Shown: positions 53,984-61,996, counted from the stretch's first letter. The stretch is 64,000 bases of DNA from Bacteroidaceae bacterium (GCA_017458585.1 JAFTAJ010000036.1:56869-120868), one strand, 5' to 3'. Notes: generated by a model from the letters alone, not told the origin. Numbers and translations are program-made.

Positions 53984-54529
53984 ATGAGAAAATTATATGT
54001 ATTTATGTTGGCAGCCCTTATGGGCGTATTCATGGTGTCTTGCTCCAATGGCGACAGCCCTGCAGCAAAGGCAAAGGAAATTTTTGAGAGTGTAAAGGAT
54101 CAGCTGGCTACTATGCCTAAGGATGAGCTGAAGGCAAAGACTCTTGAGTTCGGTGAGGTGATCAAGCCGATCATGACAAAGTCTATGGAGATTGCCAAGA
54201 AGCTTATGACTGACGATAACTTCACCCTCGACCAGGTAGCTGATGAGTACAAGAAGATTGGTGTTGATCCTTCTGAAGTACAGGATATCAGCAAGCTTGT
54301 TGAGGATTTCACCGCTGAGATTCAGAAGAACCCCGCTTGGAGCGAACTGCAGGCAGATCCTGAGTTTGGCAAGAAGTGGATGGAGGCTATCGGCTTTGCT
54401 GACGAGGCAACCGACGAGGCTGAAGAAACTGTTGGCGACGCAGTAGAAGATGCTGCTGAGGCAGTAGGTGATGCAGTTGAAGGTGCTGCTGCTGAAGTAG
54501 CTGACGCAGTAAAGGAAGTAGTAGAATAA
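53984..54529 (+). CDS. Lipoprotein with amphipathic C-terminal repeats, copy 1
   Basis: 181 residues. The signal peptide is MRKLYVFMLAALMGVFMVSC (Cys 20). The mature part is highly helical and charged. The last 45 residues are a run of AVEDAAEAVGDAVEGAAAEV-type heptad-like units, predicted to form amphipathic helices. It shares the plan and end with the gene at 54630-55154: same signal, Ala-rich tail and a hairpin after the stop. No family recognised. Confidence 0.72.
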   Translation: MRKLYVFMLAALMGVFMVSCSNGDSPAAKAKEIFESVKDQLATMPKDELKAKTLEFGEVIKPIMTKSMEIAKKLMTDDNFTLDQVADEYKKIGVDPSEVQDISKLVEDFTAEIQKNPAWSELQADPEFGKKWMEAIGFADEATDEAEETVGDAVEDAAEAVGDAVEGAAAEVADAVKEVVE

Positions 54530-54555
54530 TTTCTACCGAAACACACACAATAGAA

Positions 54556-54582
54556 AGAGGGACTCCTTATGTGGGTCCCTCT
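54556..54582 (+). terminator. Hairpin after lipoprotein copy 1
   Basis: AGAGGGAC (54556-54563) pairs with GTCCCTCT (54575-54582). There is no long T-run, so it may be only a partial stop or an RNA-stabilising structure between the two copies. Confidence 0.5.
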
Positions 54583-54629
54583 ATCAATCAAATGAAACCT
54601 ATATTATTAACCTTTTAAACAATTAAGAA

Positions 54630-55154
54630 ATGAAAAAATTATTTGTTGTAATGATGGTTGCCCTTATGGGTGTGTTTGCTGCTAGCTGCTCAGGCGATGG
54701 CGGCGGTATCGAAAAGGCAAAGCAGATTGTTCAGGAACTGAAGGACAAAGGTGCCAACCTTAACGTAGAAGACTTGAAGGCAAAACTGATGGAGTTTGCT
54801 GATGCTATTAAGCCCGTAATGGCAAAGATTGCTGAGGTAGGCAAGAAAGTAGAGTCTGAATCCGATCCTTCTAAGGCAATGGAAATGCTGGAAGAGATGA
54901 AGAAGCTTGGCGCAGAGGACATCGAAGGTCTGATGAGCGACATGGATGAGGCTTGCAAGAAAATTCCTGCATGGAAAGAATTGGAAAATGACGTTGATTT
55001 CCAGAAGTCCTTTGCAGAGGCTATTGGCATGGAAATGCCCAGCGTAACTGAGGAAGCCGCCGAAGCAGTAGAAGATGCCGCAGAGGATGTTGCTGATGCA
55101 GTTGAAGGTGCTGCTGAAGAGGTAGCAGACGCAGTAAAGGATGTAGTGGAATAA
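54630..55154 (+). CDS. Lipoprotein with amphipathic C-terminal repeats, copy 2
   Basis: 174 residues, paralogue of the preceding gene. The lipoprotein signal is MKKLFVVMMVALMGVFAASC, the core has KAKLMEFADAIKPVMAKI (compare KAKTLEFGEVIKPIMTKS in copy 1), and the tail is AVEDAAEDVADAVEGAAEEV. The pair is a tandem duplication including the flanking hairpins. Function unknown; the amphipathic tails suggest association with a membrane or with each other. Confidence 0.72.
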   Translation: MKKLFVVMMVALMGVFAASCSGDGGGIEKAKQIVQELKDKGANLNVEDLKAKLMEFADAIKPVMAKIAEVGKKVESESDPSKAMEMLEEMKKLGAEDIEGLMSDMDEACKKIPAWKELENDVDFQKSFAEAIGMEMPSVTEEAAEAVEDAAEDVADAVEGAAEEVADAVKDVVE

Positions 55155-55182
55155 TTTCCGTTACAGAATTAAGTAAATAATG

Positions 55183-55214
55183 AAAGAGAGACTTCCTAGT
55201 GATGTCTCTCTTTT
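55183..55214 (+). terminator. Terminator after lipoprotein copy 2
   Basis: AAAGAGAGAC (55183-55192) pairs perfectly with GTCTCTCTTT (55204-55213), followed by TTTATG. Its arms resemble the hairpin after copy 1. Confidence 0.75.
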
Positions 55215-55313
55215 ATGTTTTCTATGTAAATAATCAAAAAGAATGTGAAATAGCGAAGTGCTTTGCGGAAAATGTTATATTTTTGCATCTTGAAAGAAAT
55301 AAAGCACAAGAAA

Positions 55314-56009
55314 ATGAAAATAGCATTGATTGGCTACGGCAAGATGGGCCAGATGATAGAGAAGCTAGCACAGCAACGCGGCCATACTATTGTATGCATT
55401 ATTGATATACATAACCAGGAGGATTTCAACAGTACAGCATTTCGCTCTACTGATGTGGCAATAGAATTTACCACTCCTACTGCTGCATATAATAATATAA
55501 TAAGGTGTTTCGACAACGATATTAAAGTGGTCACCGGTAGCACAGGCTGGCAGAAAGAGCATTGGGACGAAATCAGCGAAATGTGCAAATACGGTCTGCA
55601 AACATTGTTTTGGAGCAGCAACTTTAGTCTGGGCGTGTATCTGTTCAACAAGCTTAACGTGCAGTTGGCTAAGATGATGAGTCATTATGACAACTACAAG
55701 CCTATGCTGGAGGAAACCCACCATATTCACAAACTCGATGCGCCCTCCGGCACAGCCCTTACCTTGGCGGAAAATCTGGTAGCCAACTATTCTGGATTGA
55801 CGATGGACAATCTTCCCATCAAGTCTATCAGACAGGGCGAGGTGCCAGGTATCCACAGCGTGATTTATGATAGCGAGTACGACGAAATAAGAATAACGCA
55901 TAGCGCTAAGTCACGTGGCGGATTTGTTCTGGGTGCCGTGTTGGCCGCAGAATATACTTATGAGCATCGTGGCTTGCTGACAATGGACGATTTGTTTAAC
56001 GCAAAATAA
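55314..56009 (+). CDS. dapB: 4-hydroxy-tetrahydrodipicolinate reductase
   Basis: Reduces HTPA to tetrahydrodipicolinate in the lysine/diaminopimelate pathway that feeds peptidoglycan. 231 residues starting MKIALIGYGKMGQMIE (dinucleotide loop). The catalytic region reads EETHHIHKLDAPSGTALTLA, with the catalytic His and Lys. It is short, as in Bacteroidota. The frame is open to 55263, but only the 55314 ATG begins with the family's N-terminus. The lepB gene follows after 9 bases. Confidence 0.95.
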   Translation: MKIALIGYGKMGQMIEKLAQQRGHTIVCIIDIHNQEDFNSTAFRSTDVAIEFTTPTAAYNNIIRCFDNDIKVVTGSTGWQKEHWDEISEMCKYGLQTLFWSSNFSLGVYLFNKLNVQLAKMMSHYDNYKPMLEETHHIHKLDAPSGTALTLAENLVANYSGLTMDNLPIKSIRQGEVPGIHSVIYDSEYDEIRITHSAKSRGGFVLGAVLAAEYTYEHRGLLTMDDLFNAK

Positions 56010-56018
56010 AAAAGGATT

Positions 56019-57518
56019 ATGTTTTTCAAGAAGAAAGATAAGGGTGCAGAAAAGACACGTAAAGAGCGCAGTCTTAAAGAGCGTAGCATACGTTGCGCAA
56101 TAGCTATTGTGCTTTGGCTACTGTTTTGTTGGTGGGTACGCAGTTGGCTGGGACTGATTGTTGTGCCGTTCATCTTCGATGCCTACATCACCAAGAAGAT
56201 ACCATGGAGCTGGTGGCGCAAAAGTGAGAACCGTACGGTCCGCTCGGTAATGAGCTGGGTAGATGCTATTGTCTTTGCTCTTGTGGCTGTCTATTTCGTT
56301 AATCTCTATTTCTTCCAGAATTATGTTATCCCCAGTTCTTCGCTGGAGAAGAGTCTGCTGACAGGTGACTATCTTTTTGTGAGCAAGATGAGCTATGGGC
56401 CGCGCAAGCCGATGACTCCGCTCCACATGCCGCTCACGAGCCATACCATGCCGTTGCTTGGGTGCCAGAGTTTCTTGGAATGGCCTAAGTGGGCGTACGA
56501 GAGAGTGAAGGGCTTTGGCCAGGTGGAGCAGGGCGACATCGTGGTGTTTAACGTGCCGAGCGGCGACACGGTGGTGGCTAAATATGAAAATCAGGATTAC
56601 TACACCGTATGCTATGAAATGGGTAAGGCTCTTATGGCGCAGCAGACGGGCAAGAGTATTGATGACTTCATGGCAGAGGAGAAGACATTACCCATCAGCG
56701 ACCAGCTGAAGCTTAGTGCTGTGGAGTATGACTTTGCCCAGCAATATATGAAGGCTAATCCCGAACAATTGGGTAAGAAAAAGTCAAGACCTGTCGATAT
56801 GCGCGAGCATTATGTGAAACGTTGCGTAGGACTTCCTGGGCAAGTGTTGCAGGTCAAGAAGGGCAAGGTTTATACCAACGGCCATCAGATGTTTGTGCCC
56901 AAGAAGGTGCAGTACAGTTATAAGGTTACTCTGCTTCAGCCCTTACCCGACGATTTGTGCCGCGAGCTTGGCATCAGTATTGAGGACCGCTCGGAGGTTA
57001 TCAGCGGCGACGGCTCTGTCATCCGCATGCCGATGACTGCTGAGGTAAAGCGCGTGCTGGAGCAGCGCAAGGATCTTGTGGCCAGCATAGAGAAATGTGA
57101 TGAGGCCGAGAACTACCGTCTTTATCCTCACACCTTCAATACAGGCTGGACAGCCAACGACTACGGCCCTATCTGGATACCTAAGAAAGGCGCAACCATT
57201 AAACTTACGCTTGAGAAACTGGCTATCTACGACCGCTGCATCCGTGTCTATGAAGGCAACGATGTGCAGGTCAAGGATGACAAAATTTACATCAATGGTA
57301 AGCCTGCCGACAGCTACACCTTCAAGATGGATTACTACTGGATGATGGGCGACAATCGAGACAATTCTCTCGACAGTCGTTTCTGGGGTTTTGTGCCTGA
57401 GGACCACATTGTTGGTAAGCCCATCTTCATTTGGTTGTCGCTTGACCCCGACCGCGGCTGGTTTGACGGCAAGATACGATGGAACCGCCTATTCCGCCTT
57501 GTGGACAACATAAAGTAG
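56019..57518 (+). CDS. lepB: Signal peptidase I
   Basis: Cleaves signal peptides at the inner membrane. 499 residues, long as usual in Bacteroidota. A membrane segment near residue 30-50 and another near 90-110 are followed by the serine motif VIPSSSLEKSLLTGDYLFVSK. The lysine motif is YVKRCVGLPGQVLQV, after an insertion of about 130 residues, and the C-terminal box is MMGDNRDNSLDSRFWGFVP. The catalytic Ser-Lys pair is intact. Coupled to dapB by a 9-base gap and followed 19 bases later by the esterase gene. Confidence 0.95.
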   Translation: MFFKKKDKGAEKTRKERSLKERSIRCAIAIVLWLLFCWWVRSWLGLIVVPFIFDAYITKKIPWSWWRKSENRTVRSVMSWVDAIVFALVAVYFVNLYFFQNYVIPSSSLEKSLLTGDYLFVSKMSYGPRKPMTPLHMPLTSHTMPLLGCQSFLEWPKWAYERVKGFGQVEQGDIVVFNVPSGDTVVAKYENQDYYTVCYEMGKALMAQQTGKSIDDFMAEEKTLPISDQLKLSAVEYDFAQQYMKANPEQLGKKKSRPVDMREHYVKRCVGLPGQVLQVKKGKVYTNGHQMFVPKKVQYSYKVTLLQPLPDDLCRELGISIEDRSEVISGDGSVIRMPMTAEVKRVLEQRKDLVASIEKCDEAENYRLYPHTFNTGWTANDYGPIWIPKKGATIKLTLEKLAIYDRCIRVYEGNDVQVKDDKIYINGKPADSYTFKMDYYWMMGDNRDNSLDSRFWGFVPEDHIVGKPIFIWLSLDPDRGWFDGKIRWNRLFRLVDNIK

Positions 57519-57537
57519 AATTATAAATATAGATACA

Positions 57538-58356
57538 ATGAAAAAGACACTCTTATTCTCTCTTCTCTTTTCTCTCTTCTTTAGCACTCCCCCTTCATGG
57601 GGGAGCGGGGAGGGGGTCTCCTTCAAGGTCCCTCTCTGGAGCGAGGGCGAAATATCTGATTCCGACTACAGCGAGGCTGTGCTCCATTGCTTCCTTCCTG
57701 ACAAACCCACGGGGAAAGCTGTTATTGCTTGCCCTGGTGGCGCGTATCTGTATCTGTGCATGACTTACGAGGGTTGCGACTTTGCGCCCATCCTCAACAA
57801 GGAGGGCATCGCGCTTTTTGTGCTCCAATATCGCCTGCCCAAGGGCCGTTGCACCGTGCCGTTGGCTGATGCACGTCAGGCTATGCGCTATGTGCGCAGC
57901 CATGCCGAGGAGTGGGGCATCAAGGAGGTAGGCATTATGGGCAGTAGTGCCGGTGGCCACCTTGCCAGCACTCTTGCTACGCATATTATTGACGACGAAA
58001 CGCGGCCTGATTTCCAAGTGTTGCTTTATCCTGTAGTGAGCATGCAAGACGGCGTCACGCATAAGGAGTCGCGTCTAGCCTTGCTGGGCAACAATCCTAC
58101 GCAGGAGCTCAAGGACGAATATTCCAACCAAATGTGTGTCACCAAGTTCACACCTAAAGCATTTATTGTGTTGGCATCTGGCGACAGGGGCGTGATTCCT
58201 AAGAATTCTCTCGATTATGCAGAGGCTCTTGTGGCAAACGGAGTAAATGTTGACCTTCACATGTATGAGGGTGGCTATCACGGCTTTGGATGCCGCACAG
58301 ATTATTCTGAACACGACCAGTGGCTTGGCGAATTGCTCTATTGGCTGAAGAAATAG
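57538..58356 (+). CDS. Secreted alpha/beta-hydrolase (carboxylesterase / acetylxylan esterase-like)
   Basis: 272 residues. The oxyanion region is CPGGAYLYLCMTYEG, the nucleophile Ser is in GSSAGGHLAS, and the catalytic His is in GGYHGFG. It resembles the BD-FAE/acetylxylan esterase-type hydrolases of gut Bacteroidota. The signal peptide MKKTLLFSLLFSLFFS is followed by PPSWGSGEGVS, encoded by a CTCCCCCTTCATGGGGGAG-type repeat (57587-57622), so the mature N-terminus is repeat-derived. One base separates its stop from the DUF2851 start. Confidence 0.85.
   Translation: MKKTLLFSLLFSLFFSTPPSWGSGEGVSFKVPLWSEGEISDSDYSEAVLHCFLPDKPTGKAVIACPGGAYLYLCMTYEGCDFAPILNKEGIALFVLQYRLPKGRCTVPLADARQAMRYVRSHAEEWGIKEVGIMGSSAGGHLASTLATHIIDDETRPDFQVLLYPVVSMQDGVTHKESRLALLGNNPTQELKDEYSNQMCVTKFTPKAFIVLASGDRGVIPKNSLDYAEALVANGVNVDLHMYEGGYHGFGCRTDYSEHDQWLGELLYWLKK
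57587..57622 (+). repeat. CTCCCCC...GGGGGAG hairpin repeat inside the esterase gene
   Basis: CTCCCCC (57587-57593) and GGGGGAG (57599-57605) pair around TTCAT, then CGGGGAGGGGGTCTCC. It is of the same kind as the elements at 60875-60965 and 61826-61996, and lies in frame in the coding sequence. Confidence 0.65.
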
Positions 58357-58357
58357 A

Positions 58358-59596
58358 ATGGAACGACTGCTCCACTATGTGTGGAAAAACCGCCTGATAC
58401 CCCACTCAGGCCTGAAGACCACCACCGGCGAAAGTGTGGAGGTGCTCTCACCGGGGCTGCACAACAAGGACGCAGGCCCCGATTTCTTCTGCGCCGATAT
58501 CATTATCGGAGGCGAGGACTGGATGGGTAATGTGGAGATTCATACGCGCAGCAGCGATTGGTATCGCCACGGCCACGACAAGGACAAAGCCTACAACAAT
58601 GTGGTGCTTCACGTGGTGGAGCAGGCTGATGTGGAGGTCATAACAGAGTCGGGCCGTAAACTGCCGCAAATTGTTGTGAGCGTTCCCGATTTTGTGGTTA
58701 GTAACTACGAGCAGCTGCAGGCTTACGATGATTATCCCCCATGCCATAGCTATATTGCCAAGTTGCCGCCTCTGGTGAGCCGCCAGTGGTTGAAGCGATT
58801 GGGCGAGGAGCGTATGGAGCGCAAGGCTGCGGAGATAGACCAGCGGCTGAAGTACTGTGAACATAATTGGGACCATGCGTTCTTCATCACGCTGGCCAGG
58901 GCCTTCGGTTTCGGTCTCAATGGCGATGCTTTCGAACAATGGGCGCGCTTCATTCCCTTTGCTGGTATGGCGAAGCATCGTGACAACAGCCTGCAGATAG
59001 CAGCTCTCTTTTTCGGACAGGCAGGATTTCTCGATGAAACGGCAAATCTTGAAGAGCGGCTCGCTGCTGCGTTGCCAGACTTTGACCTCAAGGCTCTGCG
59101 TGCGGAGTATAAGTTTCTTGCCAACAAGTTTTCGCTTGTTTCCATGGGTGGCCACGAGTGGCGTTTCCTTCGCACACGCCCTCACAATTTCCCAACCATG
59201 CGTATGTCGCAGATAGTGCGCCTTTGCTGCGAGGGAAAGGCTAACCTCTCATGTGCGCTGGAAGCTACAACCCTCGACGAGATGCGCCATTTGTTTGATT
59301 GCATAGAGATGCCGCAGGCGTCTGTCGATTTGATTATCCTCAACGGCGTGATTCCCATGCTTTATGCCTACGGCAATTATCGAAGCAATCGCAAACTGCA
59401 AGACAAGGCCTTACGATGGCTCGCGCAGCTGCCGCCTGAAGACAACAAGCACACACGACCCTTTGCACAGATGGGACTGATGGACAATGCCGCCGACTCA
59501 CAGGCTGTCATTCAGCTTGTCACCCGCTATTGTCAGCGTCACGACTGTCTGCGCTGCCAGTTCGGCTATCAGTATATCAAAAAGCGCAAAAATTAG
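58358..59596 (+). CDS. DUF2851 family protein
   Basis: 412 residues, Bacteroidota-specific, function unknown. The signature is MERLLHYVWKNRLIPHSGL and the segment GLHNKDAGPDFFCADIIIGG, with WMGNVEIHTRSSDWYRHGH, all typical of the family. The conserved Asp, Glu and His residues (DAGPDF; NVEIHTRSSDW; HGHDKD) look like a metal site, possibly nuclease-like, which is inference. The start is 1 base after the esterase stop. Confidence 0.88.
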   Translation: MERLLHYVWKNRLIPHSGLKTTTGESVEVLSPGLHNKDAGPDFFCADIIIGGEDWMGNVEIHTRSSDWYRHGHDKDKAYNNVVLHVVEQADVEVITESGRKLPQIVVSVPDFVVSNYEQLQAYDDYPPCHSYIAKLPPLVSRQWLKRLGEERMERKAAEIDQRLKYCEHNWDHAFFITLARAFGFGLNGDAFEQWARFIPFAGMAKHRDNSLQIAALFFGQAGFLDETANLEERLAAALPDFDLKALRAEYKFLANKFSLVSMGGHEWRFLRTRPHNFPTMRMSQIVRLCCEGKANLSCALEATTLDEMRHLFDCIEMPQASVDLIILNGVIPMLYAYGNYRSNRKLQDKALRWLAQLPPEDNKHTRPFAQMGLMDNAADSQAVIQLVTRYCQRHDCLRCQFGYQYIKKRKN

Positions 59597-59648
59597 CTCT
59601 TACATAAAATCATATTGTCTTTATGCCACGCAATTGAAAAATTGTCGC

Positions 59649-59656
59649 TAACTTTG
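59649..59656 (+). promoter_or_regulatory. -7 element of the CNNM/CBS gene
   Basis: TAACTTTG, exact to TAnnTTTG. It is followed by a GACTCTTAAACTCTTGAACC-like repeat tract that forms the leader up to the ATG at 59727. Confidence 0.5.
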
Positions 59657-59680
59657 CACCCGAAAAGAGAAAATACTTAA

Positions 59681-59724
59681 ATCTAGACTCTTAAACTCTT
59701 GAACCTTTAAACTTTTGAACTCTT
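59681..59724 (+). repeat. ACTCTTGAACCTTTAAA-type repeat tract
   Basis: About four near-copies of ACTCTTGAAC/ACTTTTGAAC/ACTCTTAAAC in tandem, ending 3 bases before the ATG of the next gene. Related tracts occur at 38301-38337 and 60839-60872. Confidence 0.7.
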
Positions 59725-59726
59725 CT

Positions 59727-60767
59727 ATGGGTTTATTAATCCTTTTCTTTTGTTTAGCACTCTTTATCTCGGCCCTCTGTTCGTTGGTTGAGGCGGTATT
59801 TCTGTCCACACCATTGACTTTCGTGGCTTCCGCAGAGGGCAAGAACGTACATTCTGCCGCGCTCCTCAAGAGCCTGAAGAAACAGTCCAGCCGTCCCATC
59901 AGCGCTATCCTCACCATCAACACTATTGCTAACACTATGGGTGCTGCCGGAGTGGGCACGCAGGCTGCCTTCGTCTTTGGCAGCGAGCTGGCCGGAGTGG
60001 TTAGCGGAGTGCTGACGCTGTGCATCCTCATTTTCTCTGAGATAATACCCAAGACTATCGGTACGCGCTACTGGCGCTCGCTGACCTTGCCTTCGGCCCA
60101 TATCATCAGGGCGATGCTCTTTATCACCTATCCTTTGGTGCTGCTGGCCGAATGTCTGACTCGGTTCCTTGGCAGCGAGCAGCAGCAGTCTGTCAGCCGC
60201 GATGAGGTGAGCGCTATGGTCAAGGTAGGCGCTGAGGAAGGTGTGTTTGAGAAGGAGGAGAACAAGATGATACAGCACCTCATCAAGCTGTCAAATGTCA
60301 CCGCCCATGAGATTATGACGCCCAGTAGTGTTGTTGCTGAGGCTAGTGAAGAGATGACAGTCAAAGAGGTGTATGCCGACGAGGAGTTCAGCACCTACAG
60401 CCGCATCCCTGTCTATGGCGAGGATGAGGAATACATCACAGGTTATGTGCTGCGCCAGACAGTGCTCGAGAAATTGGCTGAGGACAAATTCTCCACCACT
60501 CTCAAGCAGATAGTACGCCCGATACTTACTTTCCAGGAGAGCACGAGTGTGTCGGACATCTGGGAACTCATGCTTGCCAAGAAGGAACACATTTCAGCCA
60601 TCATTGATGAGTATGGCTGCATGCGCGGCATCGTGACGATGGAAGATGTGATAGAGACCATGCTCGGTTTCGAGATAGTCGATGAGAAGGACACCGTCAT
60701 CGACATGCAGGTGCTCGCCCGCCAGAAATGGGCTGAGGCACGCCGTGCTGCCAATCGCAAGAAGTAG
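59727..60767 (+). CDS. CNNM/CBS-domain transporter-like protein (hemolysin C/CorC family)
   Basis: 346 residues. The N-terminal CNNM/DUF21 domain has three to four membrane segments (about 1-140), including the SEIIPKTIG motif. A CBS pair follows (about 185-310), with TPSSVVAEASEEMTV-type sequence, ending IVTMEDVIETMLG. The family is linked to magnesium or cobalt handling. The C-terminal CorC_HlyC domain is absent or very short. I use the ATG at 59727; the frame also reaches a TTG at 59715 inside the repeat. Confidence 0.85.
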   Translation: MGLLILFFCLALFISALCSLVEAVFLSTPLTFVASAEGKNVHSAALLKSLKKQSSRPISAILTINTIANTMGAAGVGTQAAFVFGSELAGVVSGVLTLCILIFSEIIPKTIGTRYWRSLTLPSAHIIRAMLFITYPLVLLAECLTRFLGSEQQQSVSRDEVSAMVKVGAEEGVFEKEENKMIQHLIKLSNVTAHEIMTPSSVVAEASEEMTVKEVYADEEFSTYSRIPVYGEDEEYITGYVLRQTVLEKLAEDKFSTTLKQIVRPILTFQESTSVSDIWELMLAKKEHISAIIDEYGCMRGIVTMEDVIETMLGFEIVDEKDTVIDMQVLARQKWAEARRAANRKK

Positions 60768-60789
60768 TAACATACTCTAACCTATTTCC

Positions 60790-60825
60790 CCACGCGCGTA
60801 CACTATATACAAATAATGTACGCGC
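60790..60825 (+). repeat. 36-nt hairpin repeat, left copy
   Basis: Identical to 61768-61803. CGCGCGTACA (60793-60802) pairs perfectly with TGTACGCGCG (60817-60826); the loop is 14 bases of AT-rich sequence. It could terminate the CNNM/CBS transcript, but an exact second copy marks it as a mobile-type repeat. Confidence 0.8.
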
Positions 60826-60874
60826 GATTTCGTCTTAAACCCCTTGAACTCTTGAACCCCTTGAACCCCAAAAC

Positions 60875-60965
60875 TCTCCCCCTAAGCTAGGGGGAGTACG
60901 GCGAAGCCGGGAAGGGGTGTGTCGCGGACTGAGGGTTGGGAGTGCCGAGAGGGGGTGTGTCCTAT
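60875..60965 (+). repeat. About 90-nt CTCCCCCTAAGC element, left copy
   Basis: Starts with a CTCCCCCTA-AGC-TAGGGGGAG hairpin, continues TACGGCGAAGCCGG and ends GAGGGGGTGTGTCCTAT. Almost identical to 61908-61996 (one substitution and a 2-base indel). Between this and the 36-nt hairpin is a CCTTGAACTCTTGAACCCC-type tract (60839-60872). Confidence 0.85.
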
Positions 60966-60996
60966 TGCCACTATTTTCTCATTTCTGCCTTCAAAA

Positions 60997-61029
60997 TTTG
61001 GTAGGAATGAGAAATTATTTCTATCTTTG
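60997..61029 (+). promoter_or_regulatory. Promoter of the toxin-antitoxin pair
   Basis: TTTG (60997-61000), 21 bases, TATCTTTG (61022-61029): exact -33/-7 pair. Start codon of the first gene at 61049. Confidence 0.75.
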
Positions 61030-61048
61030 CCGAGCAATACTAATATCT

Positions 61049-61273
61049 ATGTATATGAGCTACTCACAAATTGCCCAATTGGAATTGATGAATGCTGCAG
61101 CGAATGTCACTTCGCAAGCTGACCTTGATGCGTTGCGGCTCACTCTCTCGCTTTTTTTTGCAGAGCGAGCGCAGAAGGCCGTTGACAAGATGTGGGAAGA
61201 GGGAACCTTTGACCAGCGAAAACTTGACGAGCTGCGTGGGCAGCACCTGCGCACTCCCTATAAGAAGATTTAA
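61049..61273 (+). CDS. Presumed antitoxin of the PIN module
   Basis: 74 residues (or 72 from ATG 61055). The helical N-terminus is SYSQIAQLELMNAAANVTS and the basic C-terminus is LDELRGQHLRTPYKKI. It stops 2 bases before the PIN toxin, the standard antitoxin-toxin spacing. I chose this start because the promoter at 60997-61029 and the repeat-derived frame to the left exclude the longer reading. No known DNA-binding motif is obvious; antitoxin role is inferred from position and size. Confidence 0.65.
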   Translation: MYMSYSQIAQLELMNAAANVTSQADLDALRLTLSLFFAERAQKAVDKMWEEGTFDQRKLDELRGQHLRTPYKKI

Positions 61274-61275
61274 TC

Positions 61276-61713
61276 ATGCGGCAAGTAGTTCTCGACACAA
61301 ACGCACTAATCCAATCCCTGCCTAGTCGAAGTCGTTATCATCAGATATGGACTGACTTTTTGGAGGGACGTTACCGTTTATGCGTCAGCAACGAGATCCT
61401 TTCTGAGTATGAGGAAATCCTTGCTCGGTATGCTTCGCCTGAGGTGGCACACAATGTGGTTGAAGCCATAGCCCGCCATCCGCAAACACTTTACCGTGAG
61501 TCATACTATCGTTTCCATCTGTTAAGCGACATAGACAAAGACGATGACAAGTATGTCGACTGTGCTATTACAGCGGGTGCTGACTATATCGTCACGGAGG
61601 ACAGTCACTTCAATCATCTGAAAGAGATACCTTTCCCGCGCTTAAACATTTTGACGCTTGACGAGTTCTACGAAACCCTTAAACGAGGGTCAACGCACTA
61701 TGATGGAAATTAA
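61276..61713 (+). CDS. PIN-domain toxin, putative ribonuclease
   Basis: 145 residues, the TIGR00305/COG1569 type of toxin-antitoxin component. Acidic metal-binding residues: D7 (VLDTNALI), E44 (SEYEE), D91 or D95 (DDDKYVDCA) and D109 (TEDSHF). It should cleave RNA, with an unknown target. It is preceded by the presumed antitoxin with a 2-base gap and lies between two copies of a composite repeat. Confidence 0.88.
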   Translation: MRQVVLDTNALIQSLPSRSRYHQIWTDFLEGRYRLCVSNEILSEYEEILARYASPEVAHNVVEAIARHPQTLYRESYYRFHLLSDIDKDDDKYVDCAITAGADYIVTEDSHFNHLKEIPFPRLNILTLDEFYETLKRGSTHYDGN

Positions 61714-61767
61714 ACACATACCTAAATCCTTAGCTGTCGTATAATCCGTCTTATATCCTTCTTCACT

Positions 61768-61803
61768 CCACGCGCGTACACTATATACAAATAATGTACG
61801 CGC
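61768..61803 (+). repeat. 36-nt hairpin repeat, right copy
   Basis: Same 36 bases as 60790-60825, 978 bases downstream. Part of the 356-base gap (61714-62069) that holds only repeats: this hairpin, then 61826-61860 (CCTCCCCATACAGGGGGAG-type) and the elements at 61882-61996. Confidence 0.8.
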
Positions 61804-61825
61804 ATATTCGTTTTGAAACCCAAGT

Positions 61826-61996
61826 CCTCCCCATACAGGGGGAGCTAAAGGGGGTCTTCTCTGTTCTCTATTTTCTCATTTCTCCCCCTAAGCTAGGGAT
61901 AAAAAATTCTCCCCCTAAGCTAGGGGGAGTACGGCGAAGCCGGGAAGGGGTGTGTCGCGGACTGAGGGGTGGGAGTGCCGAGGGGGTGTGTCCTAT
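61826..61996 (+). repeat. Cluster of CTCCCCCTAAGC elements, right copy
   Basis: 61826-61860 is a divergent relative, 61882-61898 a truncated copy of the hairpin (TCTCCCCCTAAGCTAGGG), and 61908-61996 an almost complete copy of the 60875-60965 element. No coding capacity of note. Confidence 0.75.

Noticed and set aside
53984..55154. One frameshifted gene in place of two lipoproteins
   Set aside because: Each has a complete signal peptide, stop and hairpin, so this is a duplication.
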